The notes under the pieces: model-generated | The model's database searches: none | What the model saw: the letters and a program-made list of their open reading frames with translations, nothing else | Told to the model about the DNA's origin: nothing | Assembly: GCF_027580225.2 (NCBI RefSeq) | Contig: NW_027395277.1 | Location: forward strand, 496,001 to 560,000 | Length of the DNA stretch: 64,000 bases | Origin: Misgurnus anguillicaudatus | Taxonomy: Eukaryota; Chordata; Actinopteri; Cypriniformes; Cobitidae | Direction of reading: 5' to 3' | Position numbers and translations under genes: made by a program | Shown here: positions 19,881-31,451 of the stretch, piece by piece | Layout: each line of letters opens with the position of its first letter | Numbering within the stretch: the stretch's first letter is position 1

Positions 19881-20302
19881 GCTGTGTTCACACCAGCCAC
19901 GGTAAAGGCATCAAGCGCGAGTGATTTCCATGTTAAGTCTCGCGGCACAAATGAGGCATTTAGTGCGGCACGCTAGACGTGATTGCGCCTCATTTGCACG
20001 TCTAGTTTGCGTGAATGGCGCAAATTGAGCGTTGCCGTGGCAAACACGCGAGTTGAAAAATGTTGACTTTGGCAGAAAAAATGCGCCACGTTAACCAATC
20101 AGGAGCTTGCTCTAGTAGTGACGTGATTACAGAAAGAAAGCGAAGTCGCAGAAGCCCCTCCCATGAGGCAAATTTCCGCGTGAATGTCTCGATGGTTAGA
20201 ATTTCATGAGCGAATGAAGTGTCTTAACTCAAACTGTTCAAGTGGCAAACTAGGCGCGGTAGACGCGATTTTGAGTCCTCAAACGCGGCTGGTGTGAACC
20301 CA
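19881..20302. mobile_element. TIR element, 'GTTCACACCAG' family, copy 3
   Basis: Ends GCTGTGTTCACACCAGCC and GCGGCTGGTGTGAACC. The interior is inverted relative to the copy at 10556 ('CCAATCAGGAGCTTGCTCTA'), showing an insertion in the opposite orientation. Confidence 0.75.
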
Positions 20303-20741
20303 CGGTTAGAACGACTTTACAAACATTCAATATTTTCATGTGCGTTTTACAACAACAAAATCTCACGCAGCAGTGCTTTATGGGCTAGCCTTCTTACGAG
20401 TCCCTATCTGCTTTTTAAGTGCGGAAATGTGATCTTATAAAACGACTCGTAATTGTAGCACGCACATCCTTGTTTTTTATATTTAGTTTAATAATCTTTA
20501 CCTGCTTTGCAAATAATAATATTGGTAATGATAATATTGTTTAATGACTTGAATGAATATGTTACGAATGCTCTGCGGCTCGCATCTACAGTCATCGCAT
20601 CTAACGGTCGCAAAAATATTTTTATTTACTTAGTTTCATGAGTAAATAGTAAAACTAGAACTTTTAAGAGGCCATTCACAAGTTGCATCTGAAAACGTGT
20701 GTCAAGCTGCTTCTTACTTTCCAAAGCATAGGAGGTTGCGC

Positions 20742-21960
20742 TCCTGTTCTGTCGTCCGTTGCTAGGTGACCATGAGCCAAGCTTTTCCTGATGGCGTAGA
20801 AAATAACGGAGTTTGAGCTCCCTCCAAAGATTCTCTATTGGGTTTAGGTCTGGAGACTTGCTAGGCCACGCCAGAACCTTGATATGCTTCTTACAGAGCC
20901 ACTAATTGGTTATCCTGGCTGTGTGCTTCGGGTCATTGTCGTGTTGGAAGACCCAGCCTCAACCCATCTTCAATGCTCTAACTGAGGGAAGGAGGTTGTT
21001 CCCCAAAATCTTGCAATACATGGCCCCGGTCATCCTCTCCTTAATACAGTGCAGTCGCCCTGTCCCATGTGCAGTAAAATACCCCCAAAGCATAATGCTA
21101 CCACCCCCATGCTTCACAGTAGGGATGGTGTTCTTGGGATGGTACTCATCATTCTTCTTCCAAACACGTTTAGTGGAATTATGACCAAAAAGTTCTATTT
21201 TGGTCTCATCTGACCACATGACTTTCTCCCATGACTCCTCTAGATGGTCACTGGCAAACTTAAGACGGGCCTGGACATGTGCTGGTTTAAGCAGGGGAAC
21301 CTTCCGTGCCATGCATAATTTCAAACCATGACGTCTTAGTAACCCTGGAAACGGTGGTCCCAGCTCTTTTCAGGTCATTGACCAGCTCCTCTCGTGTAGT
21401 TCTGGGCTGATTTCTCACCTTTCTTAGGATCATTGAGACCCCACGAGGTGAGATTTTGCATGGAGCCCCAGTCCGAGGGAGATTGACAGTCATGTTTAGC
21501 TTCTTCCTTTTTCTAATGATTGCTCCAACAGTGGACCTTTTTTCACCAAGCTGCTTGGCAATTTCCCCGTAGCCCTTTCCAGCCTTGTGCAGGTGTACAA
21601 TTTTGTCTCTAGTGTCTTTGGACAGCTCTTTAGTCTTGGCCATGTTAGTAGTTGGATTTTTACTGATTGTATGGGGTGGACAGGTGTCTTTATGCAACAT
21701 AGACATCAAACAGGTGCATCTAATTTAGGATAATAAATGGAGACATTTTAAAGGCAGACTAACAGGTCTGTGAGGGTCAGAATTTTAGCTGATAGACAGA
21801 TGTTTAAATACTTATTTGCAGTTGTATCATACAAATAAATAGTTTAAAAAAAATCATATAATGTAATTTCTGGATTTTTTTTAGATTATGTCTCTCACAG
21901 TGGATATGCACCTACAATGACAATTTCAGACACCTCCATGATTTCTAAGTGGGAGAATTA
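20742..21960 (-). mobile_element. Tc1/mariner-like element, inactive
   Basis: Minus-strand transposase pieces start with '[20 protein letters not shown]' (paired-like helix-turn-helix), pass '[20 protein letters not shown]', shift frame near 21320, and continue '[14 protein letters not shown]' (first catalytic Asp) and '[12 protein letters not shown]'. A further piece near 20950 reads 'DNDPKHTARIT' (second Asp), is cut by a TAG stop, and resumes '[17 protein letters not shown]' (third catalytic Glu). The frameshift and stop make it dead. The right end (TTGCAGTTGTATCATACAAA near 21818) has Tc1-type flanking wording and runs directly into the promoter of copy C, so that terminus appears truncated. 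Confidence 0.9.
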
Positions 21961-22424
21961 GATATGTTAAGATGTTCATGATAAATGATTTTATCCTCAC
22001 TGATGTGCTCTTATATTGTCAGTGTTCAGTATGGAGTCAGTAGGAGTGAATGTAATAGAAGTTGCCGCTTTAGGGAGACCCTTTCAGCTGGGGATGCTCT
22101 ACGACTGCAGGAAAGATGCTCTCGTGCCAGGTACCACACTAAAATGATCTTTAACTTTGCACAGATGAGTAAAATATACATATACTGTTATTTATTTTTT
22201 GTATTATTCAAATTTATTTTTGTTACTTTTAACACATTTCTGTTATTTTGTTTTGGCTGAAAAAAACGTTTCTCTCTACAGGAATCACGTTGTGGAATGA
22301 AGAAAAGCTCAAGCTGAGTATTCAAACTTATTGAACATTGAAGCCTCTATGAAATTTAGTCTGTTGGGTGGATTGATCAACGTAACCGGTGCAGCCAAAT
22401 ATCTCAATGACACCAAGAAGTCTT

Positions 22425-23640
22425 AATCAGTTAATCAGTTTGTCCAATAATAGCAGACAGGAAACAAAGAGCTGGCTGAAGTTCAGGAAGTAGTGCAGCT
22501 GGGCATAAAGCCTATTCAATATTCTCATTCCACTATATGATCCTGTTTCTTTAAATTTGTTTAATAATTCTCAGTCAAAAATTACATTTCACAATCTAAA
22601 GCAAGTAAAACCAAATATATTTCACATATTCATGAAATGCAATAGAAATTGATAATATCCCATACACAAATTCAAGGTCAAACATATCAAGTACAATTTT
22701 AAACACAATGAGCAATTACAAAATCACAGAAATCACTGGCAAGGTCATAACTCATCAGTTTGTTCAAAACTAGTTGAATGTCTATTGAACGGGAGTAGTC
22801 TGATTTTGTTTATTAAGTCATTATTATTTTAGGAGGACCCGTTTAAAATGAAAGGAAAAAACACAACCCACCAATAAACACAAACAAATGAAATGCATTT
22901 AGTACAAACTTTCGAATTTACACGATAAATGAACACAGCAAACAAGTTGCACTTGCTTTTTAACTAGTATAACTGATGTATCCTCCTCAGTCTCCGTTTA
23001 ACTCAGGCTTAGTGATGTTATGTTCGTGTACGAATCATTCTTTTTGAATGAATCTTTTAGGTGATGAATTGTTCTTTTCGAACAAATCTTTTAGGTTCTC
23101 GTTAACTGAAACAAGCTTCACTGACCGAGTCGCTGTTTTGAGTCTGAATGAGAGCGAGATCACGTTCGTAAACAAACTGAATGACTTGTACAACCTAATT
23201 AGTGGAGTCACATACAGAAAGCAAATGCAATGCAAACAATCTTTTAAGTAAAGTTATAGTAACCATGTTTAGGCAGACTACTTACCTTAATACAAATGAT
23301 TTCACTACAGCGATATAACCCAGCAGGCATTTTAACGTTGATTCACCGTTGAATCAACGCCAAGGACAAGGTTGAATCAACGTTGAATTACCTTTTGATT
23401 TTGCAAATTTATTCAACATTGAAAAACAACTGACATTATTTCAATCAAATTTCAACGTTGATTTTTAAACATTTTATTAACCTTTTGCAACCATTAACCA
23501 TTCACCGTTGTTTCAGCGTTGAACAAACAACTGACCTGATTTCAATCAAATTTCAACATTGAAGGTCGGTCAAAGTTTTTCAAATGCCTTTTTCTTGGTG
23601 TGGCAGTTAAAGGGTTAAATGCAAGAAAAAATTCCCTAAA
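22425..23640. other. Sequence replacing the middle of copy C
   Basis: No homology to copies A or B. A 23310-23590 segment is internally repetitive with AACGTTGA motifs (listed separately); 22990-23100 contains repeated 'TTCTTTTnGAAnGAATC' phrases. The rest is unassigned AT-rich DNA. Confidence 0.4.
23310..23590. repeat. AACGTTGA-rich dispersed repeat
   Basis: Multiple occurrences of TTCAACGTTGA/TTGAATCAACG and of 'TTTCAATCAAATTTCAAC' in direct and inverted orientation. The wording is that of a common fish MITE family; the assignment rests on familiarity. Confidence 0.5.
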
Positions 23641-23807
23641 TGATCATTCCATGTATGTACGAATCTACGTTTGAGGAGATTTAAGAAGGAATGTGTGGAT
23701 TCTTACAAGAAAAATCATCTGGAAATGATAATTCATCCTTTTTTGAAAGTAATACATTTTGTGTGTACCTTATCATGTTGTGATCATGTTATCCCCACAA
23801 AACATGG

Positions 23808-23940
<133 letters not shown>

Positions 23941-25395
23941 AAAACTGGGTTTCATGATTAAATAATTTTATTTTTAATTGAAAGACTAACAGTAAATTTG
24001 ATGAAGTAGGCTAACATGAACACAAATCATCTTTGTGAATGTAGATCACAAGTTTCTTTGACATTTTTAAACCTTATACAGATTTATGAAACATATAATC
24101 AAGCTTTACATTGCATGCCTTCAAATATTATTTAGCTTTACATCGTTTTTACAAATAAATAAACTTATAAATATAATATCTGTGTGTTACATTAAAACAT
24201 TCTTGAGTGTATAAATATACATTTTTGCTATTGATAACAGATGTAGCTTATAGAAGTGCAAACACTTTTCATAACAGAAACATTATGATCAATATTATAG
24301 ATCAAAAATAAAATCTTAAATGTTGAGTTTTCTCTTGATGACAATTTTGATGGACTTGAGCCTGATATAGAACCAGAACAGCCACCAATGTTCTTACCTA
24401 ATGAAGGACACATTGGACATGCAATTAGAGATCCAATTCTGAGAAATTAACTAGGCTAACTGAATGACTGAGTATATGTGGTGTTGTCATTGCTGTTAAT
24501 ATACTGTGGAATTATAGAGCTGTGAGCAACAGTGACATGTATTTGACAGCTTTGAGAATTTGTTTACCATATCTCATTAAATGTGACATGCTTCATATGT
24601 ACTTCAAATATGAAGAAATGTATATATCATCAGTAAACATTTAATTTGTGATCATTAACTTAAAAAACTCTGGTTTTATTTGGTTCAAAAAATCACAACT
24701 GAATCCACCCTTCTGATGGGATCAGAACAATCCTGTTTTTTTTGGATCCCAAGTGAGTTCAAAGTTTTGAAAAATTCAAAGGGCAGGTTTTATCCAGGTC
24801 ACATGTAAGCAGGGGCAATTCTAGGGTTTTCATTTTAGGGGGGCTGAGAGTATAATAGAACAATGTGCAAAAAGCATGAATGAGACTGCTGATTACTTCA
24901 TATTACCCTACATTAGATAAATATTCCTATAGGCTAGTGCACTGACTGCATGGGTTACTGGCATGTAAACATAATGTAAGGCTAAATTTTAAACTTTTCT
25001 ATTTCTCCCATCTGATTTACTGTCTGTTAATGAAACAAAATATCTCTTTATATTTAACTGCAGTAACTTTTGTCAAATCTTACTACACTTTTGAGCCTAT
25101 TTAAGATAAATTTGGATTCATCTTTGTTACAAAGTTATAGTTAGACAGTTTTTCTCTTCTTGTTTTCTCATTTAGTTAACTTTAATGACAGAGACTTCAA
25201 CAGGCGTACTGTATAAGATCGAATGCATTAAAATGTTTAAGATAATCAGTTGTTTACTATGATACTCACTAAGACATCTACTTTGAGACATGTTTATGTG
25301 TACTTGTTCGTTAACCTAAAAGACGTGAACATTAACTCATTTTGCTCTGTGCACGCGCACTATTGTTGGGTAGAAAGCACCATGCTGCACACAAA
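23941..25395. other. 3' flank of copy C and AT-rich intergenic DNA
   Basis: 23949-24240 is colinear with the 3' part of copy A (about 48530-48870). At 24310-24450 a frame ending 'HIGHAIRDPILRN' then TAA looks coding-like by composition; it may be the tail of a transposase, but no family can be named with confidence. The rest is unassigned. Confidence 0.35.
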
Positions 25396-25397
25396 GG

Positions 25398-25818
25398 CTG
25401 CGTCCGAAACCGCATACTGTATAGTAGTTACTGAATAAGATGAAGTACCTACTTACTTGCCGTTAAAACAGTAGGTACTGTATAGTATGAATTCTGATAG
25501 TATGAATGAGATTCGGACGTACTACATCCGCCATGTTGCTACATCACGTGACATACGTCGTCATCACGTCATGTCATTTCAGTGCGAAAACAGCCGCATG
25601 CCTCTTCTTCTTCGTTGGATAACTCCTCTCCCGGGGCATCATGGGATAGTGAAGTGTCCATCGTATGCACACTGCAAAATCTAACCGGAAGTAGTAGGTC
25701 ATCCGGGTACTTTTCGCATACTGTTTTTTGAATACTATGTATTCGGACATACTACTCGCCTCGCCTACTGCTTTTCGTGTACTATATAGTATGAAGTAGA
25801 CGGTTTCGGACGCAGCAA
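25398..25818. mobile_element. TIR element, 'GCTGCGTCCGAAACCG' family
   Basis: Left end GGCTGCGTCCGAAACCGCAT, right end GACGGTTTCGGACGCAGC, about 420 bp. The inside repeats 'GTACTGTATAGTATGAA' and 'CATACTACTCG' phrases. Non-coding MITE. Confidence 0.85.
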
Positions 25819-26225
25819 ATGTGTTTTCAAGTTCAAGGCAGCAGTCCAGTCCAAGCACAGTTAATCTCATCATCACAGTAAAAAAAACACAAGAATAAAA
25901 ACATGGCATTTTCAGCATTTTGGCAGGCATTGTCAGCTGTTGTCCTGGCACAAGTTTCATTGCCTCTGCATATATAACAACACAACAGGCCTGGTTCTCT
26001 TTAGAGTACCTTTTGCCATGTACAGTAATTTTTTAATTATGTATATTGTGTTTGAAGAACTGTATTATAGTCCCACCAACATTTAAGAGTGTTTTACAAC
26101 AAGACTGCAAATATCATGTATATATACTTTACAAAATAACAATATCATGTATATATACTTTACAAAATAACAGTTCAACATATTTATTATCAGATATCAT
26201 GTTGAATCTGCACACCTCATGAAAC

Positions 26226-26520
26226 TGTCACGGTTAATCCGTGTCATGTCTTGTCTCTGTTCCGATTGTTATCACCTGGACATTCATTGATTAATTACCT
26301 GCCTCATCACACCTGTTTGTCATTTAGTCTGTGTGTATATATACCTCTGTCTTCTGTTTGCTCACTGCTGGATCATTGTCATTGCTACCCCGTCTGTTCC
26401 CTGTCTTGGATGTTCCTGTGTTCACCGTATTCACCATTTTATCCCTCGTGTTTTATTATTAAATGTTATTTATTTTTGAACTTTGCGTTTGCGTCCTGTC
26501 TCTCCTTCCGTGTCATGACA
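26226..26520. mobile_element. Solo LTR, 295 bp
   Basis: Starts TGTCACGGTTAATCC and ends CCGTGTCATGACA (TG...CA), flanked on both sides by GAAAC (26221-26225 and 26521-26525), a perfect 5-bp target duplication. A TATATATAC box near 26335 and an ATTAAAT signal near 26457 fit LTR promoter and polyadenylation signals. No internal element is present, so it arose by LTR-LTR recombination. Confidence 0.9.
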
Positions 26521-26525
26521 GAAAC

Positions 26526-28878
26526 TACATAAAGTGACATCACAAGGGGAGCCAAATTTCAATAAGTTATTTTTTACATGCTTGCAGAGAATGGTTTACC
26601 AAAACTAAGTTACTGGGTTGATCTTTTACACATTTTCTAGGTTGATAGAAGCACTGGAGACCCAATTGTAGCACTTAAACATGGAAAAAGTCACATTTAC
26701 GAGATATGTCCCCTCTAAATTTGAAAATGAAAGTGACAACTTCATGCTGCACAACACTGACAGGATGTTCTCACTTGTTCAGTTCTTCTGCGACAGTTGA
26801 TGAAGGTGAGTGAATTGACTAAAATGACTAAATGTAAATGTGTGAAGTGTTAGATGAGTGATTATTTGCTACATTGCGACTGGGAGGAAAGATATCTGTT
26901 GTGATGTGGATGAGAATCTGCCTGGGACATCAGGAGGTCATCAGGAGGAAATTTTGAGATGAGATTAGATTTTTTTTACATTAAACCATTCTAGTTTTAT
27001 TATTTTGTATTCGTACCGTAAAATACGATTTATTCAATACCACAATGTGTGTAACATTTTGTACAGAAAAAAAGTAAAGGTGTAAATGTGAGTTCTGTCC
27101 AATCCTTTGCAATCAATATTTCACATACAAGAATGAGTAACTTGTTGAAATTGAAAAGGTGCAGCCATGTTTATTTACAATCATCATTAAAACTGTAGCT
27201 ATAAAGTTGACATCATCAGAAAATAATTACACCTATAATTGTGTGCTCTTGTTACAACATTGCTAAACATTTCGACTTCATAACCATTAAGACAAGGACT
27301 TTCCATTGTGATGGGACTGAAATAAACATATTTTGAGAGATGAACAAAAGGATTTTGAACAAGATAAATGCTTTTGCAGGAAATCTGATGTTGTGCATTT
27401 TGTACAAATTGTTCTGATAAATGCACGCATTATTTTGCAAAATTTAGAATGATTTGAGAAATATTAGAAAAACTGTAATGTAGCTACAGTAGGAGAGTGT
27501 GAAAAACATGGGTGCAGGTGCTTTGTGACTTACAGCAAAACAGAAAATGAATTAGCTGCCATCTACTGAAGAACTCTCTCTGCAGTCAACACAGGATATG
27601 TGGTTAACTAAAGGAAGATTTCACAGAACCCCAGATGTTCAGAAAAAAAATGCAGTGCAGTGAGAGCCCACAGAATGCCACAGAAGATGTTGTATCTCAA
27701 ACATGCAATGTCCAGTCTGCCCCAGACATTACATGGACTGAACACATCTATAGCAGATGCTTTTATCCACAGTGATTAGGAAACAATAAAACGATTTTTC
27801 ATAGTGAGGCAATAATACAAGAAGTTCTTCTACCAAGTTACAAGTTTTCACTATTCCGAAACAATACCTGAAAGAGAGAATAGAGAGAGGTAGAGTTATG
27901 ATTTAAAAAAGATAGAGATAGAGATCTCTCTGTAAAGTATTTTTAAAAAAGTTTTTTTTTAAATGTTGCAAGAGATGTGGCTGACCTGCCTCCTGCAATA
28001 GGACTATTACCTTAGGCTGGATTTACACTGCAAATCTTGATGACCAAGTCCGATTTGTGGTCTGTATCCATTTTTTTGAAGACCTACTTACATTATCTTT
28101 TGAAAGCAACTCTAAACACTTGGCAAAACATTAACAATTCAAGGTAGACATACTGACCCAAAACAGCTTAAACCTACTGATCTATATAAATGACTGGATT
28201 GCGCATGACGTCACACTTGTGAAGCCACCGCGCCGCCATGTTGGTATACCCAAAACATCACTTTTCTAGTCTTCGTTTTTATATCTGAAGTTACCCTGTA
28301 CATTATTACAACACAAACGTCCTAAGCATATACATAGTTATTTACTAAATTACTTTTTAATCAGTTATTATACATTCATCTTCATTACAGTATCAGATCA
28401 GCAGACAGACCGCAGCATATTTAGTATTAATGACAAACGTGCTCATTCTGAAATCCAAATAAATAATAATGTTTTGTACCGTATGTGCATGCAGTAATTT
28501 GTTGGTTTTGTAATTATGTTATCTAAACTTACAAGTTACCTAAACTTGTTCAGAGAAATAACGCTGACCGTGTAGCTGAATGTCAAAAAAAAACTTTATT
28601 TATACCCATGTCATTAACAGAATGCAGCAGACACACTCACCTTAACGTTTTTTTATAAATCCATTACCCTGCCCGATTAAAACATAAACATTGCAAATAA
28701 CACCAGAATTAAAAAATAATTTACGTACACATATCATAAAATTAATCTTGTGTGACTGATAGAGGGTTTTCACGACGCGTCATCAGAGCGGAGGTCGCCA
28801 TATTGGAGGCACTCGGCATCGTATTACAACCTATTATCACAACAGAGCACATGTATATCCTGAAAGTCGTCAAGGAAA
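26526..28878. other. Intergenic DNA, mostly unassigned
   Basis: 26581-26640 repeats a phrase found in hdhd5 intron 1 near 17126 ('GAGAATGGTTTACCAAAACT'), marking a dispersed element. 28780-28815 ('GGTCGCCATATTGGAGGC') looks like the leader of a THAP-type transposon. No gene seen in the remainder. Confidence 0.4.
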
Positions 28879-29800
28879 ATGGTTAATTATTGCCGTGTTT
28901 GAGGTTGTACCCAGAGCCGGCGCCAGACCATAACTAACCAAGGGGTCGGCGGCGCCCTTAGCATTTGCCTATTCCGCCTATGCCCAGGGCCGGCCCTGGG
29001 GCACGCAATAGCAACAATAACTTGCAAAAACAAGGCATTAAAACAACAAATACAGTGCAAGCACACACTCATACAACTGGTACTGACTGTCAGCTCATTT
29101 CTCGTATAAAGTGCAAAAGATCACAAACTATGCGCAAAACTATTTTGAACTCGACCGCGCTTTGCTCGACAAAACAGCAAACCGCCCTTGCGTGGCGCAA
29201 GCCATTTAAATGAATGGGTTTCATAGCGCAGCGCACACCGCGTCCTAAAAGCCGCTTTACCATAATCACGTCGCAATGGTGTTAACGGTCTATAGCCACA
29301 CTTCACATTTAAGCTTACGTAAATTAAACAACGCTAACTTACCTTTAAAATAGCTGAAGGCGGCGTGTAAAATGACGCGAAAAAACACGTTGCTAGTATC
29401 AAGTCACAAATATGCTAAAGACGTAAAGACGCATGAGACCCCGCAATACAACCAATCAGAGAAACTGGTCTATTTTAATTAAAGAAAACATGTATCCACT
29501 ATATTTTCCTCATTTGATTACATTAAAAGTCATAAAACATTCAATGTTTAATTTATTTTAATTATTCTTGATATATATTAAATTAATAAAAAAAAATTGT
29601 AGGGGGGCACAAAAACCTGTTTGGGGGGCACGGCCCGCGAATGCCCCCCTCTTCACACCGGCCCTGGTTGTACCAATAGGACAGATTGAGAAAAACATTT
29701 GGAATATTATCGTATTTCAAAAGTTATTACAAACCAGGGAAAGGAATGCAAGAAATTATCAGAGGAGGCGCTTGTGGTTGGCAAAGCTCAGGAAAAATAG
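28879..29800 (+). pseudogene. THAP-domain gene relic split by a hAT insertion
   Basis: ATG at 28879 begins 'MVNYC', followed after the insertion (28912-29674) by 'EKHLEYYRISKVITNQGKEC' in one frame and 'RRRLWLAKLRKN' in another. This is the order of a THAP zinc-finger domain (Cys-x-Cys start, 'RRRLWL' end). In-frame stops, a frameshift and the insertion break it. It is probably the N-terminus of a THAP-type (P-element-like) transposase; the alternative is a host THAP pseudogene. Confidence 0.7.
28912..29666. mobile_element. Non-autonomous hAT element, 8-bp TSD
   Basis: Ends CAGAGCCGGCGCC and CCGGCCCTG. GTTGTACC is present on both sides (28904-28911 and 29667-29674), a perfect 8-bp target duplication diagnostic of hAT-type transposition. 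A second CCAGGGCCGGCCCTGG palindrome at about 28984 suggests a nested or internally duplicated terminus. No transposase. Confidence 0.9.
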
Positions 29801-30300
29801 TACTGTATTAGAAATATGATTGAAGTCCATAAAGTATAAAACAATTATGCTTCTACTTGTTGTGCTTTATTTAAAGTGCACGCACAAAATGTACTTAAAC
29901 ACAACTAAAATTTGCGCTGCCATGGCTTAATACCAGTGTGTTTAATTGCTTATAACAAGTTTCTAATGTAATAATATTTTTAATAGTAAATGGTAAAAAC
30001 AATTATTGCTTTTATTGTGTGCCTTTTTTATTATAAAGCACTTTGGTAGGACACTGGCTATTTTAAATTTGCTATATAAATAAAGCTGACACTGACATAA
30101 TGGGCTCGGCTTGATGCAACTGAAGGAAGAATCGCCGGGTCGTCACAAATCTAAGAAGAGGGAGCTAACTTTACTAAACTTTTGCATTTGGAATCCACTT
30201 CATGTCACGCTTGTTACACATGCATCAGAAAAATTGGGAATGTTGGACAATAAATATACAGCTGCAGGTCATATTATTAGAATATCATCAAAAAATTGAT
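29801..30300. other. Flank of THAP relic
   Basis: No gene recognised. A short frame at 30111-30299 may be a further decayed part of the THAP-type element; unproven. Confidence 0.3.
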
Positions 30301-30359
30301 TTATTTTAATAATTCCATTCAAAAAGTGAAACTTTTGTATTCATGAATGATTCATTACA

Positions 30360-31180
30360 CACAGACTGATATATTTCAAATGTTTATTTCTTTTCATAAA
30401 GATTATAACTGACAACTAAGGAAAATCCTAAATTCAGTATCTCAGAAAATTTGAATATTACTTAAGATATATACAAAGAAAGGATTTTTAGAAATCTGAG
30501 CCAACTGAAAAGTGTACTTATTTGGGCTCCCTTAGTCTGAATTACTGCAGAAATGGAGTCGATCAGTCTGTGGCACTGCTCAGGTGTTATGAAAGCCCAG
30601 GTTGCTCTGATAGTGGCCTTCAGCTCTTCTGCATTGTTGGGTCTGGCATATCGCATCTTCCTTTTCACAATACCATTAAGGTTAAGGTCAGGCGAGTTTG
30701 CTGGCCAAGGGATACCATGGTCCTTAAACCAGGTATTGGTAGCTTTGGCACTGTGTGCAGGTGCCAAGTCTTGTTGAAAAATGAAATCTGCATCTCCATA
30801 AAGTTGGTGAGCAGCAGGAAGCATGAAATGCTCTAAAACTTACTGGTATACGGCTGCGTTGACCTTGGACCTCAGAAAACACAGTGGACCAACACCAGCA
30901 GATGACATGGCACCCCAAACCGTCACTGAATGTGGAAACATTACACTGGACATCAAGCAACGTGGATTGTGTGCCTCTCCTCTCTTCCTCCAGACTCTGT
31001 GATCCTGATTTCCAATGGAAATGCAAAATTTATTTTCATCTGAGAACATAACTTTGGACCACTCAGCAGCAGTCCAGTCCTTTTGGTCTTCTGACGCTGT
31101 CTGTTGTTCAAGTGTGGCTTGACACAAGGACCAACTTTATGGAGATGCAGATTGCGCTTGGTTAGTTTGGTCATAAATTT
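30360..31180 (-). mobile_element. Tc1-like element, second family, inactive
   Basis: Minus-strand pieces read 'HTIHVA'-side fragments, 'VMFSDENKFCISIGNQ' (first Asp), 'VTVWGAMSSAGVGPLCFL', 'DADFIFQQDLAPAHSAKATN' (second Asp) and 'WPANSPDLN'. A short deletion then removes the 'PIEN' block carrying the third catalytic residue before 'GIVKRKM'. It is spread over at least three frames. The left flank 'TTATTAGAATATCATC' (about 30270) is Tc1-end-like. Confidence 0.85.
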
Positions 31181-31289
31181 GCTGTTATAGGTGAATCCGC
31201 TACTTTTTCTTCATCATAAATTTGCGTATGTTCTGTAAATGATGCAAATCAGTGCTACACTAATGGTCCGGTAGAAAGTTATTGTTCTG

Positions 31290-31451
31290 TGTATATGGGT
31301 CCTTACACGTAATTGTGCCCCGCATTCCTTCAGTGGGTCTAATCTCACATTGCACTTTATGAGTTATAGACTTTTTTAAAATAATATCAGAGGTTCATGA
31401 TTTTCCATGATTTTATCCTCACTGATGTGTCTTATATTCTCAGTGTTCAAT
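31290..31451 (+). promoter_or_regulatory. Conserved 5' flank of copy A
   Basis: About 150 bp upstream of the start codon align with copy B (57585-57711), and the proximal part with copy C (21965-22030): 'CCTTCAGT', 'TCTCACATTGCACTTTA', 'GTTCATGA', 'GATTTTATCC', then 'CAGTGTTCA' just before ATG. Conservation across three paralogues marks the 5' UTR/promoter region; no specific factor site is claimed. Confidence 0.5.

Larger units (their letters stand above)
22031..23749 (+). pseudogene. SNTX/USP-like family, copy C (deleted)
   Basis: Exon 1 (22031-22130, ATG to a GTACCA donor) is intact and nearly identical to copy B exon 1 ('[19 protein letters not shown]'). Exon 2 starts correctly at 22282 but loses about 65 bp after 'LKLSI', causing an immediate stop. 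Homology then ends at about 22424 ('NDTKKS' followed by TAA). The FN3, linker and exons 4-8 are missing. A relic of exon 9 of the USP-like domain survives at about 23650-23749 ('TTTGAGGAGATTTAAGAAGG', ending TTTTTTGAAAG), followed by 3' sequence colinear with copy A's 48540-48870. It is a clear pseudogene of the same composite gene. Confidence 0.9.
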
